From positions 787,531 through 851,530 of the forward strand of contig NC_030855.1 of NCBI RefSeq assembly GCF_000208745.1: a stretch of 64,000 nucleotides of DNA. Direction: 5' to 3'. Position numbers and translations under genes: made by a program. Positions 22,751-35,000 of this stretch are shown piece after piece. How positions within the stretch are numbered: position 1 is the first letter of the stretch; each line of letters begins with the position of its first letter. The stretch is from Theobroma cacao. Lineage: Eukaryota > Streptophyta > Magnoliopsida > Malvales > Malvaceae. Below the pieces are notes generated by a model. It worked only from the letters and a program-made list of their open reading frames with translations, did no database searches and was not told where the DNA came from.

Positions 22751-24732
22751 TGAAAGGTGCAAATTACTGTGTTTTGTGGATTTGGTGTTTATCAATCACC
22801 AAATGAAGATTATTTTTAGCTCACTTCCATGGTCTCTTGCTGGCCTGGAGATACGGTATACTCAGGTTTAAAGCAAAGGAAATTGTGTGTTGGTTATGTT
22901 GATGTTTGGTGCCTGATCTTTGCAATGAGGAAGCTGAAATTACATTGAATCTGGTTGCTTGGGATATTTGTTTTACTACAGGTCTTATGCGATGGTCATT
23001 GGGATTAATATGTTTCAAGCTACTGGTTTTTCTTATCCACTTTTTGATGGCTATAAATTAAGTCTTCTCAAAAGCTGACTTGATAAGAGTACTTCCATCC
23101 AGTCATGCACGACCAACTTATTGCAGTGGTCCTATGATTTAATCAACTGGATTGCCATTAAGGTTACTATTTTCAAGCCATAAGTTTTTTCTGCAACGTG
23201 CTTTGCAGTTCTCATGTGTCTATTTATTATTTGCTCCATTGACAACTCTTCATTATCCTTTTTTGATCAAAAAATTTAAATTTTATTTTTTAAATTAAAA
23301 ATGTATATATATATATATATATAAATTATTTATATATTTCCTTCTACTTTCTCATTGCCACAATTGGACTATAAGCAGCAAGAAATTTTCATTTTGGCCC
23401 AATAGGAGCAAGAACTGAAAAATACATGTTCTTGATTTTCTGCAAAATACGATTTGAATCATGCAAGCATAAGTGTTGAAAGTGTAGAAAGTTCTAACCC
23501 TAACAATACGGAAGTGTAGAAAGTTTACGGTTGATTTAAGTCTCATATAATAAACAAATTGCAAGTCTACGTCGCAATCTGATCCATTATTTTTTATAGG
23601 GCTTTTTGTGGTTAGAAATCTACAAATATAAAGAAAAAAAATTGTAAAATTGCCAATAAAACTAATTGATGTATCGATTTAGATAAGATAATTTTGAGTA
23701 TAGAAATGCTTTTCGGTAAAAGTTGTAGTCTATAAACTTAAACAAATATTAAATCAGAGTGCAGGAACAATTAGAATACTAATTCCACATAATAGCACCT
23801 ATAAATGTGAAATTGTAGATCCAAGAATTTTTCAACTAATTTCTTTGTATTCAGTCAAGGGTTTTTTTTCGTCTAATTCTTGTTGCTGGTGAAATTGTAG
23901 ACACATCCCTCTCATTTACCCTCATGCATCCAGTCATGTCAATTGCTGGTAAAAAATAATTGTAGCGAGTTGTGCACGGTGAAGTTATTGCAGTTGGCCA
24001 TGTGACCCTTCAAATCGACAAGCTACTAGTTTTTCTTGTAACGTGCTTTCCAATTCCCTTCTAGTCATCATTACTCAATTGACTATCTTTTGGATTCACA
24101 CGTCCAATTTGAATATGCAGGACATTCCTTGACTTTTGATTGCTTTTCCATATTAATTGACAAATGATACTTGAATAACATATTCCAATGACCCAAGATA
24201 TGGGACTTCCTAGTTGTCAATTGCGATGTCCAAAATTGAAGACCCTGAAACTAGTGCACTGTCCTGGCGGATTCAGATCACTACTAACTTCCCAATTCCA
24301 TGATTAAGATCACAACTATGCAAAATTGAATCTGGCTGGTCCCATTGGGCTTCCTCTTTTAAAACCTAAGTTTGATTCCAGTCCTACTTATAAATAATGT
24401 TAAGAGATTTAATTTTAATGAATAATATTTAAATTAAATCATAATTTTAATATAATATAATTTACATCTAAATTTAGATATATATAATAAAACTTAAGAG
24501 TTCAAATCAAATTACACTCTTTTATCTGACCTACTCAACTGTTTATAAATTAATATAAATAATATTTTTTACCGATCCCACTTTATATATAAATTAATAA
24601 TCTACTTATAGATCAAAATTTTATACACACATATATATATGACTCAATTAGGAAGTTTTAATAAAATATGACTCTAATGTTACTTGTTTCGTCTTGAAAT
24701 TGATATCTTATTGACTTTATCTCTAATTTTTC
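22751..24732. other. Intergenic, contains a duplicate of DC1-PP2 upstream sequence
   Basis: The block 23337-23583 (TCTCATTGCCACAATTGGAC, CAAAATACGATTTGAATCATG, CATATAATAAACAAATT) is repeated, split in two, at about 25560-25690 and 26160-26280 upstream of DC1-PP2 gene A. A TA microsatellite lies at 23303-23325. The stretch around 23190 (TTTTTTCTGCAACGTGCTTT) recurs diverged near 24035. No gene is seen. Confidence 0.5.
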
Positions 24733-25230
24733 TTAGTGCATTACAAAGGTCTGGTGTAGTGTTCTCGTATGGTAAGAGAAAATTATGCAATGTGATGGTT
24801 GCTTGAGTGCATCTTTGCACGAGACAAGCTCTAGTATAGAACTATCATCTTCAACTTCATTTTCTTTATTATTTCTCATGTCGTTCTCAATAATTTGCTT
24901 GTCACTCAACAACTTTGAAGGTGGCTCATTTTCTCCTTGGTAGTTTAAAAGGTACTCAATATCTATTTTATCACAATACTTCAACTATTTGATTAGAACA
25001 TGTAATTGTTAAATTTGTCTATCATGTGAGCGTTGATCCAAATTTTTTGAAGTCACGTTATCCATACACCTAATTTTACAATGTTGAAAACAATTTGCAA
25101 TTGTACCATTTGTTGACCAAGCTGAGATTGCAAGATTCATTATATCCAAAACATTTATCTTTTTTGGATTTGAGATTTCAATTTCATAACCCTCTAAAAG
25201 ATTTCGATAAAATTGAAGATGATAATGCAT
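24733..25230 (-). pseudogene. C-terminal fragment of a pogo/Tigger-like (CENP-B type) transposase
   Basis: The minus strand from 25230 reads FYRNLLEGYEIEISNPKKIN, then VLDIMNLAISAW and TIANCFQHCKIR. These match the conserved end of plant pogo/Tigger DDE transposases, where a tyrosine-rich helix is followed by NPEKINVLDAI and NCFRHCKIR-type segments. A stop separates this from the remaining 83 codons (24984-24733), an acidic tail. The catalytic core is missing, so this is a dead remnant. Confidence 0.65.
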
Positions 25231-26473
25231 CTCGATAGAATAATAATAATTTGTAATTCGATAATATTCGTATAATCACAATACAGAGTACATGTATTAA
25301 GTTTAATGTTTTGAGGAAAAAAAAAAGATATCTAGATAAATTAATTTTTTATTAATTAATGTATAAATTAATAAATTATTAATTTATTAATTCAATAATA
25401 TCTTAATTAATTAATAAATTTTCATGATTCCAAAGGTATTAATTTATAGAGATTTTATTATTGTATTTTAAGCAAGTGTTAGATTCCTTTGTTTAACATA
25501 TAGATTAATAAAAGAAGGAAAGCAAAGATTGGATATCAAGCTTATATTGACAATATTCCTTTTTACTTTCTCATTGCCATAATTGAACTATAAGCAGCAA
25601 GAATTTTTCATTTTGGCCCATAAGGAGCAAGAACTGAAAAATACATGTTCTTGTTTATTGCAAAATACGATTTGAATCATGCAAGCTAGTAATGAACAAC
25701 CACTAGTTTCGGGCCTAAAGAAACCCAGAATAGGCTAATCAAATATTATGCAAGATAAATAATCAATTGTAGTTCCGTCAGTGGAGCTATTAATTATGCC
25801 AGCGATCGCCACATCACACTGAATTTTTACTTGTTGATGTTCCATAACAGTGTAGGCAATCTTCCATAAGAATCTGCTAGGACCTCTCAATCTCTCTGAT
25901 CTGGTTTCTCCTAAAACAGAATGTGTTGCTTGGCACCACTGTACATGTTGAAGCTGCCTTTATAAATTATGATAGCAGAGGGGAAAATTACGACAACCGA
26001 CCCATAGGCAGGTCTAATACTGTGTTCATAGAAAGCAAAAGCACGAAGTAGGTTGACTGTTTTGGTTCCTATTTGACGTCACATATTCAAATCCAATCCC
26101 TTTCACACAGTTTTTTCTCTGATCCTTAGCTCACGTTACCCCCTTTTCTCAAGGTTTTTAAGTTCTAACCCTAACAATACACTAGAAGTGTAGAAAGTTT
26201 GTGGTTGACATGAGTCTCATATAATAAACAAATTCTACCGTTCAACCCAAATTGCAAGTTTACATCGCAATCTGGTCTTTTGGTCTTTTGTTTTCAATAG
26301 GACATTTTGTCGTTAGAAATGATCTACCGTCCAACCCAAAGTATAGGTTTACATTGCAGTCTTGTCCATTGTTTTCAATAGGGTATTTTGTGATTAGAAA
26401 TCAACCGATATAAAGAAAAGACATGTAAAATACTGTTATCTATATACAGCAAGAAGGATTACTATGAGATATT
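25231..26473. other. Upstream region of DC1-PP2 gene A
   Basis: Very AT-rich at first (25310-25450, ATTAATTAAT repeats), then the split copy of the 23337-23583 block. The insert between the two halves (about 25690-26160) has no counterpart at 23337. The short phrase TTACATCGCAATCTGGTC and the related TTACATTGCAGTCTTGTCC occur in tandem near 26260 and 26345. No gene is seen. Confidence 0.5.
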
Positions 26474-26480
26474 TATAAAA
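26474..26480 (+). promoter_or_regulatory. Candidate TATA box of DC1-PP2 gene A
   Basis: TATAAAA lies 170 bases before the ATG at 26650, in the context GATATTTATAAAAGAGAG. Position and sequence suit a plant core promoter. Transcript evidence is lacking. Confidence 0.4.
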
Positions 26481-26649
26481 GAGAGATAGCCGTTGATTCA
26501 CTCTACGCTAATTTTTATTTAATAAATTAATAAAATAATAAAAATGAATATAAAATAAGATAATAATAAAAGCACATAAAAAATAGTATCTACAGCCTCT
26601 TCCTTCAATCATCTCTCTCCATCTGCCAAAATTTCTTTCTCTGTTTGAG

Positions 26650-29600
26650 ATGGATATCAAGTCCATCCTTCATGAACACCACTTGCTCTGTGATGAATAT
26701 GATGAATCACGGGGACTTTGTGATATGTGCAATCAGGAAATTTGTGGTATGGCTTATTGTTGTGAAAGATGCGAGTTTTCATTGCATGATTCTTGCGTTC
26801 ATCAACAGCTACCTCCTCAGATAAGTGCACATCCTTGCCATCCCCAACACAATCTTTCTCTCGTAGGGTCAAATCACATGGATTACATATGTGATAAATG
26901 TTTCAATCTTTCTCGAGGCTATAGATATCATTGCAAAGAGTGTCATTTTAGCCTTGGGTATCAATGTGCTTTTTCAACTAATGATGAGAAAAATAGACTC
27001 AATGGCGAGACATTTAAAAAAATTGGTGGTTTTACCCTCTTTAATTATAGGAGAGTGAGAAAGTATGAGTATATATGTAGTTGGTGTGAGAACCATTTGT
27101 CTGGAATGTCTTATGCTTGTTTTGACAATGGTGCTTATACCTGCTTCCACGATTCCTGCTTAATCAAATTGCCTCCCATAATATTCAAACACTCATTTCA
27201 TCCATCACACCCTCTTCAATTATGCAACAGTCACTTTGATAATGGGTTGTGCAATGCTTGCAACCTACCAATATGGGAGTTCAGAAAAGCCTACTGTTGT
27301 AGAAAATGTAAATTTCACCTTCATGTTCGTTGTGCTAAACTACGACCCAGTCTCAAGGTTGAATTACATGAGCATGATCTTACCTTTTTTCGAATAAAAG
27401 CTAATAGCGCAACCCACCTATGCAGGGTATGTGGTTTTAATTTTGATGCTATAGGGGACGAAAGTGCTTTTTATCGTTGTGTCCATTGTAATTTCAATTA
27501 CCATTTCAAATGTCTTACAATACCACATTCTACTTCGCACAAGTATCATAGGCATGATCTGATGCTTATGGATTCATTTATAGAAGATGTTTCTGAAGAA
27601 TATTATTGTGATATATGTGAAGAAGAAAGAAAACCCAAGCACAGTGTTTATTGTTGCAAGAAATGCAAATTTATTGCTCACATCGAATGTGCACTCAATA
27701 AGGTAAGGAGACATTTACTCTCTCTCTGAAGAAATTTAATAAATGTTTTTTTCATTAGATAAACTATTAATTATTTGATCATAGGTCACATATAATGTGC
27801 CCCTTAGAAAATTTTGATGCTAATATTTTTACTTCCCTAGGTTGTGGATACGAAACTTGATCAAAGTTCGACCTCTAGTCTGTTGGATAGTGAAGCTTCA
27901 ACATTGAAGGTGATGGAATTGGATCTTTTATATTGATATTATTATGATGTTTTCACTTGCCAATAATTTGTTTTTTTGAAGTTTACATCGCTTAAGGTCT
28001 TCTATTCCTTGGATTTATATATTATAAAGATTGTTTAGTAATAAACACCATTTACATTTTTGAATAAAATTCAATGAAAAAAAACTAAAAAATGTAAATA
28101 ATATAAGTAAAAAACCTCTACTTATGTAGCAGTATTCAAAATTGATTTGGAGACGGCTTTAGTCAAAATATTGAATGTTGAATAAATTAAAAACACTTAC
28201 GTGCATCATGTTAATTTATGAACATATATATTTGATTATTTAATTATTGCTTCTATATTTTAGTTTTATCTTAAATTTTCATTTCTTGTACTTTTTAAAC
28301 AAAAATAAAGAGTAAATTTTACTATTAATCTTGACCTATTTGTAATTTTTTGTTTTCATTCATCCATTTTGAATTTATTTCAAATCCATTTGTATATTAA
28401 CATGCCAATAAAATATAGATGGAATTTGTCACGTAAATTTCACATATTATGTGAATTATGTGAATGTAGTCACATGGACGTAACTGTAGTACTTAGATGG
28501 CAATTCCGTTCCATATTTAATAGTGTATTGATGGATAGATGAAATTAAAATAATTTCAAAAAGACATAAATGGAAAAATTCGAGTTTGTTTAGTCATGGA
28601 TGAAAATAAAATTATGACAATGTTATAAACTAAGGATGCACTTTACCTAAAAAATGGAGGAAGATTAATAACTTTCTTCACTCAACTTGGTCGTGCAGGT
28701 GCAGATTGAACATTTTGATCATCAACATCCCTTAAGCTATAATGGGGCAATTGAACAGAATGAAAGTCTTCTTTGCATTGCTTGCCGCCAAGAAATTTTT
28801 GATCAACACTATGCTTGTGAAGATTGTAAATACTACTTACATGAAACGTGCACTACATTGTTGTATGAGGTGTCACACCCTCTTCATTGCCAGCATCCTC
28901 TCAAGCTTGTCACGGATATAGTTGAATTCACATGTCATGGATGTAGGGAACATTCTGATGGGTTTGCTTACATGTGCCTTCCATGTGATTTCCACCTTGA
29001 TGTGAAATGTGCTACCACTCCAATCCCACCTAAAAATGATGGGCAAAAGCTGAAAGAGATGGAGAAAGTTTCCAAGTTTTGCCCTTTCAACCAAAATCAT
29101 AAGCTAGACTTCTTCAACCGTAGACCCAATCTTAAAGATTTGGCTTTGGAATGCGATGCTTGCAAGTTACCAATCTTGGGTCCAGGTTATACATGTCGTG
29201 ATTGTTTCAATATCAAAATTCATGAATCTTGTCTTGCATTTATTCGGGAGATGCAACACACATTTCATCCGTTACACCCGCTTCATCCACAAATCGGCGA
29301 TTGGGAAAATTGTTCTGCCTGTAGATTTAAAATCATTGAAAGTATCGGTTATAGTTGTCGGCAGTGTGATTTCCACCTTCATCTTCATTGTGCTAATTCC
29401 CTGAAGCTGGCCTTAAAAGTTAAGTCTCACATGCATAATCTTTATTATTTTGGACCAAATTATGAGAAATCTTACCAATTATGTAACAAATGCAAAAGTT
29501 ACATTGGTAAGGAACCTTTCTACTATTGCGTGGAGTGCAATATGAATTTGCACTTAAAATGTGTTCCCATACCATGTTCAATTAAATCCAAATGTCACAT

Positions 29601-31302
29601 GCATCGTTTGACTCTTAAAGATCATTTTGTGGAAGATGATTCTGGAGAATACTATTGCGACATCTGCGAAGAAGAAAGGAACTCAAAAAATCATTGCTAT
29701 TATTGTGAAGAGTGTGCTGGACAATTTGTTGCTCACATCGAGTGCGCGCTTCTTATAGTAAGTTTATCACTATCATTTTCTCTGTAGAATTTTTCTATAT
29801 CATATTATTGAATTTTCTAAAGGAAAATAAGAATCTAAATTACACATCACATGATCGTATCCACCATCTCTTTGATTGATTGGACTTTATTAATGGTTAA
29901 AGTACCTCATAGGTCCATATACTATAGATTTTTCGTTCAACTAATCTTTTTTCCCAAAATTGGTTAATTTAATCTCTGTACTTTGAGATTTTATGTAATG
30001 GAGTCATTTTACTTAACTTCATCCAAATTAACCATTAGTGGTACTGGTGACGCACTGACATGTCAGATAAAAAAAAATTGACCATGTGGCATTTTTTTCT
30101 TTCCTCCTTTTTCTTTGCTCATATGTTCAAAACTACATTGTTTTAGAGTACTATTTAAAGCGGATTTAGTTTTTTATTTTTCATTTTCCTTTTTATCCTT
30201 CTCTTTAGCTTTCTTCTCTCCCTAGATTTCGACCCCTAAATGCAAATTCTGGCTATCGATCACTAGTAATATGAAAATCTAATAAAAAATAAAAAAATTA
30301 GTTTTTTGGCCTTATTTCCCATAATTAGGATAGCTTTTTCAAAATCTATCTCGATTTTTCTAGATCTAAAATCATAAACTTGTAAAAAAGAAGCTTGTTT
30401 CTTTCCATTGCTGTGTCCTCAACTTGATGTTAATGATCAAGGGTTGTGTTTTTCATGTTGTAGGATTTTGAATTCGGAGATGGAAATTTTCATGAATTTT
30501 CCATCTTGAAAGATGCTGGCTCACCTATTGAGAGTTCCTCTATGGATAAGTTGCTTTCCCAACCCCATGCTGAAGTTTACTTGAACCAAAACAGAATGGT
30601 AGTTAAGTCCTATATAAGTTATTTTAAAGATCTCATCTTTTATGCGAAAATGAATTTTATTTTACGAATAGTTGAATGAAAGAAAAGTTTCACGATTTTG
30701 TGGGTGCCATTGTCGTTGCAGAAGTATTGGGTGAATGAGAAGTTAAACAAATACTGCTTCATGTTGTTTGCAAGAGATCTTTCAATCAGTTGGGTAGAAG
30801 AGCACCGTTATTGGCGTTGGTCATACCAAAAAGAAACAAACAGGTTAGCGTAGATTTATTATCCATTGAGAATCCTTACTTCATAGTTCTAGCTTGACAG
30901 CTTTCTTAATCCACAAACTTTTGATTTTGTAGCGATGTGTTGATTGATGTTGTCGAACTTCTAAAGGTGTGTTGGCTAGAAATGAATGTGAAATTCAATG
31001 TAAAAAAGCTCTCACTGGGAACTTTGTATGGAGTTATGTTTGTGTTTAAGTTGACAGATGAAGCATATGGATGGGGATGTCCAGTGAACTTTGGATTCAC
31101 TCTTCCAAATGGGGACAAGGTTGAACGCAAGGAAAATTTGATGACCAAGCCGAGAGGAGTATGGATAGAAATCCCTGTCGGAGAATTTACAACTTCATCC
31201 GAAATTGTTGGAGAATTACATATTTGCTGTCACCAATATGATGAATTGAATTGGAAAGGAGGACTTATTGTTAAAGGAGTTGCTATTCTACCAAAGAATT
31301 AA
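26650..31302 (+). CDS. DC1-PP2 fusion protein A: twelve DC1 zinc modules plus a phloem protein 2 lectin domain
   Basis: Six exons join in frame: 26650-27702, 27841-27909, 28699-29757, 30464-30598, 30722-30843 and 30933-31302, predicting 935 residues. Residues 1-351 hold six DC1 (C1-like Cys/His) modules, such as CDMCNQEICGMAYCCERCEF. Residues 352-374 are a linker, and 375-727 hold six more modules. Residues about 757-935 form a complete PP2 domain with KYWV, FMLFARDLSISW, VCWLEM, GVWIEIPVGEF and NWKGGLIVKGVAILPK. DC1 modules bind zinc and are linked to defence or cell death in some plants; PP2 is a GlcNAc-type lectin of phloem. The second module has LG where LH is usual. There is no signal peptide or membrane segment. 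If exon 3 were not spliced on, the protein would end 10 codons after its donor and PP2 would be a separate gene starting near 30540. The matched phases in both paralogues favour the fusion. Confidence 0.85.
29785..30305 (+). repeat. Inverted repeat, left arm, in intron 3 of gene A
   Basis: The arm includes AAAGGAAAATAAGAATCT, GGTTAAAGTACCTCATAGG and TCCAAATTAACCATTAGTGG, and ends near AAAATCTAATAAAAAATA. The reverse complement of the same sequence lies at 31497-32065, after the gene's stop. The sequence is of the non-autonomous, non-coding TE kind common in eudicots. Confidence 0.8.
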
Positions 31303-31496
31303 GTTATAAATTAGTATTTTGTCATAATAAATCTGAAAGTACTGTAGTTTTTTTGTTTGTTCATAATCTTGCAAATTCTAATATGACATGAACTTGAAAG
31401 GAACCAACTCATCCAATAATCACCTCAACACTTGAACCAGTTTTCCGGTTCTCATTATACAATATAGGTTCCATGCTAAATGCAACAAACAAGCTC

Positions 31497-32065
31497 ATTG
31501 ATTTTTTTGATATTTTTTATTAGATTTTTTGACCACCAGTGACTAGTGGTTGGCTGTCGAAATCTGGGTTTGGGGATCATAATCTAGAATAAATTATTGG
31601 ATAGAGAGCGAAAAAGGAAAGAAGGAACAATGAAAAAAAAAACTAAATGTCCTTTAAATAGTAGGCTTAAAATAACTAGTTTTGGACAAATAAGAGAAAA
31701 AAGAAAAAGAAAAACCATGTGATCAATTTTATTTTTTTAGTTGAACATGTCAACGTTAGCATTTTTTGACATGTCAGCTCGTCGTTAGCACCACTAATAA
31801 TTAATTTGGATGGAGTTAGATAGAGAGAATCAATAGTACAAAATCTAGGTAAGAGGGACTAAATTAATCAGTTTTGGATAGACAGACTAAATTGATAAAA
31901 AAAAAAATCTTTAATATAGGTATCTATGAGGTACTTTGACCATTAATGAATTCCAATCAACCAAAGAGGTGATGGATATGATCATGTAATGTGTATGTGT
32001 AATTGAGATTCTTATTTTCCTTCAAAAAAATTCAATAATGTAGTATAAAAGAAATCTATAAAGAG
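31497..32065 (-). repeat. Inverted repeat, right arm, downstream of gene A
   Basis: Reverse complement of 29785-30305 with moderate divergence and a few indels: CTATGAGGTACTTTGACC, TTCTTATTTTCCTTC and CACCACTAATAATTAATTTGG match the left arm. The two arms enclose exons 4-6, the whole PP2 part, with about 160 and 195 bases to spare. Confidence 0.8.
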
Positions 32066-35000
32066 AAAAAATAATTGTTCACGCCTCAACATTTCCTGAA
32101 ACCTTTTCAGCACTTTGAAGCTTTGTCCATTAATTAATCGCCTTGTTTCAAGCATGTTCTCATAGTAACAAAAGTCTTTACACTGTATAGAACCTTTTGT
32201 TTCTTTTTGACCTCCTGTAATCTTGAGCAAGGCTGATTGTGTATATAGTGGAGCATAGTTGTGTACATAGGGAGATGCATGCTTAAGCTACAGGGATGGT
32301 TTTTGTTCACTTGCCTTTTTGTATATTGATTTTGCTTAAGGCATAAAGGTATAGAATTTCAAAAAAAAGATATAAAATTGTGGTATTAGCATCTTGATAG
32401 CCACATTTGGAATAAAAAGGTAGCAATTAAAAGAAGCATTTTATCCTTAATGATGAGCAAGCTTTTTTTAGCCTTTTTCATTTTTATATTCTCTCAATAA
32501 TTTCCTTCTTTAAATAAATAAAAACAATGTTGACAGGGCATGAAGCACATGCCATTTTCTTGTTTTTGGTATAAAGGCCTGAGGGAATCTTTGTTTAGGT
32601 TTTGTATTTAAACACACTCTCTCATCAAGAGGCTAGTAGTTGATCATCTCTCTTTCTTCATCTACCTAAATTTCTTTCTTTGTTTGTTTGAGAAAACAAA
32701 GTAGAGACTATTCTGCTATGGGGATATTCTATACTTGTTTTCGATAGAAATTTAGTACCTCCTCAAGTCCTCAACTGTCTTGGTGATGCAAAAAGGGGGT
32801 TGTAGCTAGAAATAAACCACAAAAAATATGCAAGCAAGGCTGTTGATGTGAATGATTTAGCTTGGTTTGGGTTATACAAGGCGTAACGATTCTTTGAACG
32901 TCAAATACACTTTTCTATATTTAAGCTTATTCTTCATAATGTGTAGGATTGTAGGGCATTTTATTCAATTATATTTTGGTTAGATTGTAGAGAAAAGAAA
33001 GCTAGAGAAAAAGACAACGGAGAGAAACATTTTTTGACAATGATTCAAAATTTAATTTCATTAATAAGTTAAAGAATTATAGCAAACTGTCAAAAAGGTC
33101 AAAAAAAACTTTTTTCTGCTTCTTTTATTCTCTCTTGGCTAGAAGAGATGTGCATTCTTGAACCAGTGATTTGCAAATAAGTGACTACTTTTCCTGTATA
33201 CCTTTGAGTTGAATGACCATGTACTTATCAATTATGTATATTTCAACAAATTTATGTTAATATTCAAGTTTCTAATATTTGAACGAGTGTATATTTGATG
33301 CATTAATAGTGTCTATAAGATACATTGTCAGTGCATTAAATATGAATCCTATTTAAATAGATTAAGAGTACATAGTTAAGAATTGCAGAGAGCTTAATTT
33401 GAGATAATAGCTTTTTGTATGAAAAAAGAAAAAGAAGATTTGGCTTTTTTTTTTTATTTGTTTTTGTTAATTTTATTATGTCAGCTTGATTTTATGTCAA
33501 CAACCTTGTCAATTCATTATGGTTAGTAATCAACAGTTTTAATAACAATGCTTCCTAACATAAAGTTTAAAGGGGAAAATAAGAGATTGCAAACTCAAAA
33601 CCTTGATGTCTTTTAGGCTTTTCTTGTTTCTTTGTCCTTTTGTATTTGTTGTTTTAGTTATAAAATTGTGGAAGTAGCATCTTGATTGCCACATTTTCGA
33701 TAAAAAAGTACCAATTTAAAAAAACATTTTATCTTTAATGATAAGTAAGTTTTCTTTGACTTTTTTCTTTTTCTTGAAAGACAAAGACAATAGTATTCCA
33801 TAAAAAAGGATATGTGTTAATTAAATTATTTGAAGGCAAGAAATTAAGATTAACATCAATATTCGCTTCCAAATTCTCACTATTATTTCTTTCTTTAAAT
33901 AAAGAAAAAAATAATATTGTTTTTGATCATTCATTTGATTAATTAATCTGAAATTGTCGTTGTATTAGTAAAATGAGTCGTAATCACAATATGCATGCGA
34001 TGTGTTTTCATTGTACAAGTAATTATTGTATAACTAAAGCAAAAAGAAAGTAATTGCTACATAACATTATTTTACTTAAAGGGAAACATTTAATTAAAAA
34101 AAAGTAATCCCAAACTTAAAACATTTTTTAAACAAAACGCTCCCCTTCTTAAACTAAAGTGAGAATCAATTAAGTATGGTACAGCTTATAGATACATTTA
34201 TGCCACCAGTAATGCTTTGTTTCAGAATTATCTTTCCTTTTTAGAAACAATAAAGATGAATTATATATTAAAAAAGAGAGGGATAAGAGTATTCCTTTAC
34301 AACCAGACAAAAAAGACCCACGACTACATCAAAAACAGCCAATGGGGCTTAAAAATTTGGGTAGACCAGTACTTACCTTAGGTCCTGCCAAGTAGTATTA
34401 AAAAGAAAAAATTACAAAAGGTAAGAAAACCATAACAAAAGGACCTGTACATAATCTTTTCCTAGAAGAAAGATCCAAAAAAGGGTTCAATTAATATCCC
34501 TTAAAAAAAAAAAAGCAGTATAAACGAAGAAACATCAATGGTTCCCATGAAAGTAGCAGCGAGCATTATGTTGCACAACAAAAGTAAATAAAGCAGGGGA
34601 CAGAACACCTCACACTAGGTTAATATTCTTTTCCGGGGCTAGCATGCTGTCGTTGATCCGAAACAAATCTGATATCAATCACTTTTTGTCTTTCTTAATA
34701 TCAATCACTTTTACATAGAATTTAATTTTAATTTTACATTTGAATTGTTGTGCTAGGTTATGGTCGTAGAGGGGTCAACTTGATGTAAGTTAAGCAACTT
34801 GGATTTACGGCATAAAACTCAACTAAATTCCAACAAAGATTAGTTCCTAACCCATATAGTAAATTTGCATATCACCCACATTATAAACTAATCAATTACT
34901 GAAAACATGAAATTACCACTAGTACGTGCTTGCTAAATCTCATAAATAAATCATCTTAATAAGCAATAATTATGTGTGCGAGGGCTAATTATTGTAGTTA

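Noticed and set aside
32012..32230. Minus-strand frame of 72 codons downstream of gene A
   Set aside because: Unrecognised, partly inside the repeat arm, and not kept as an open frame in unit 2.
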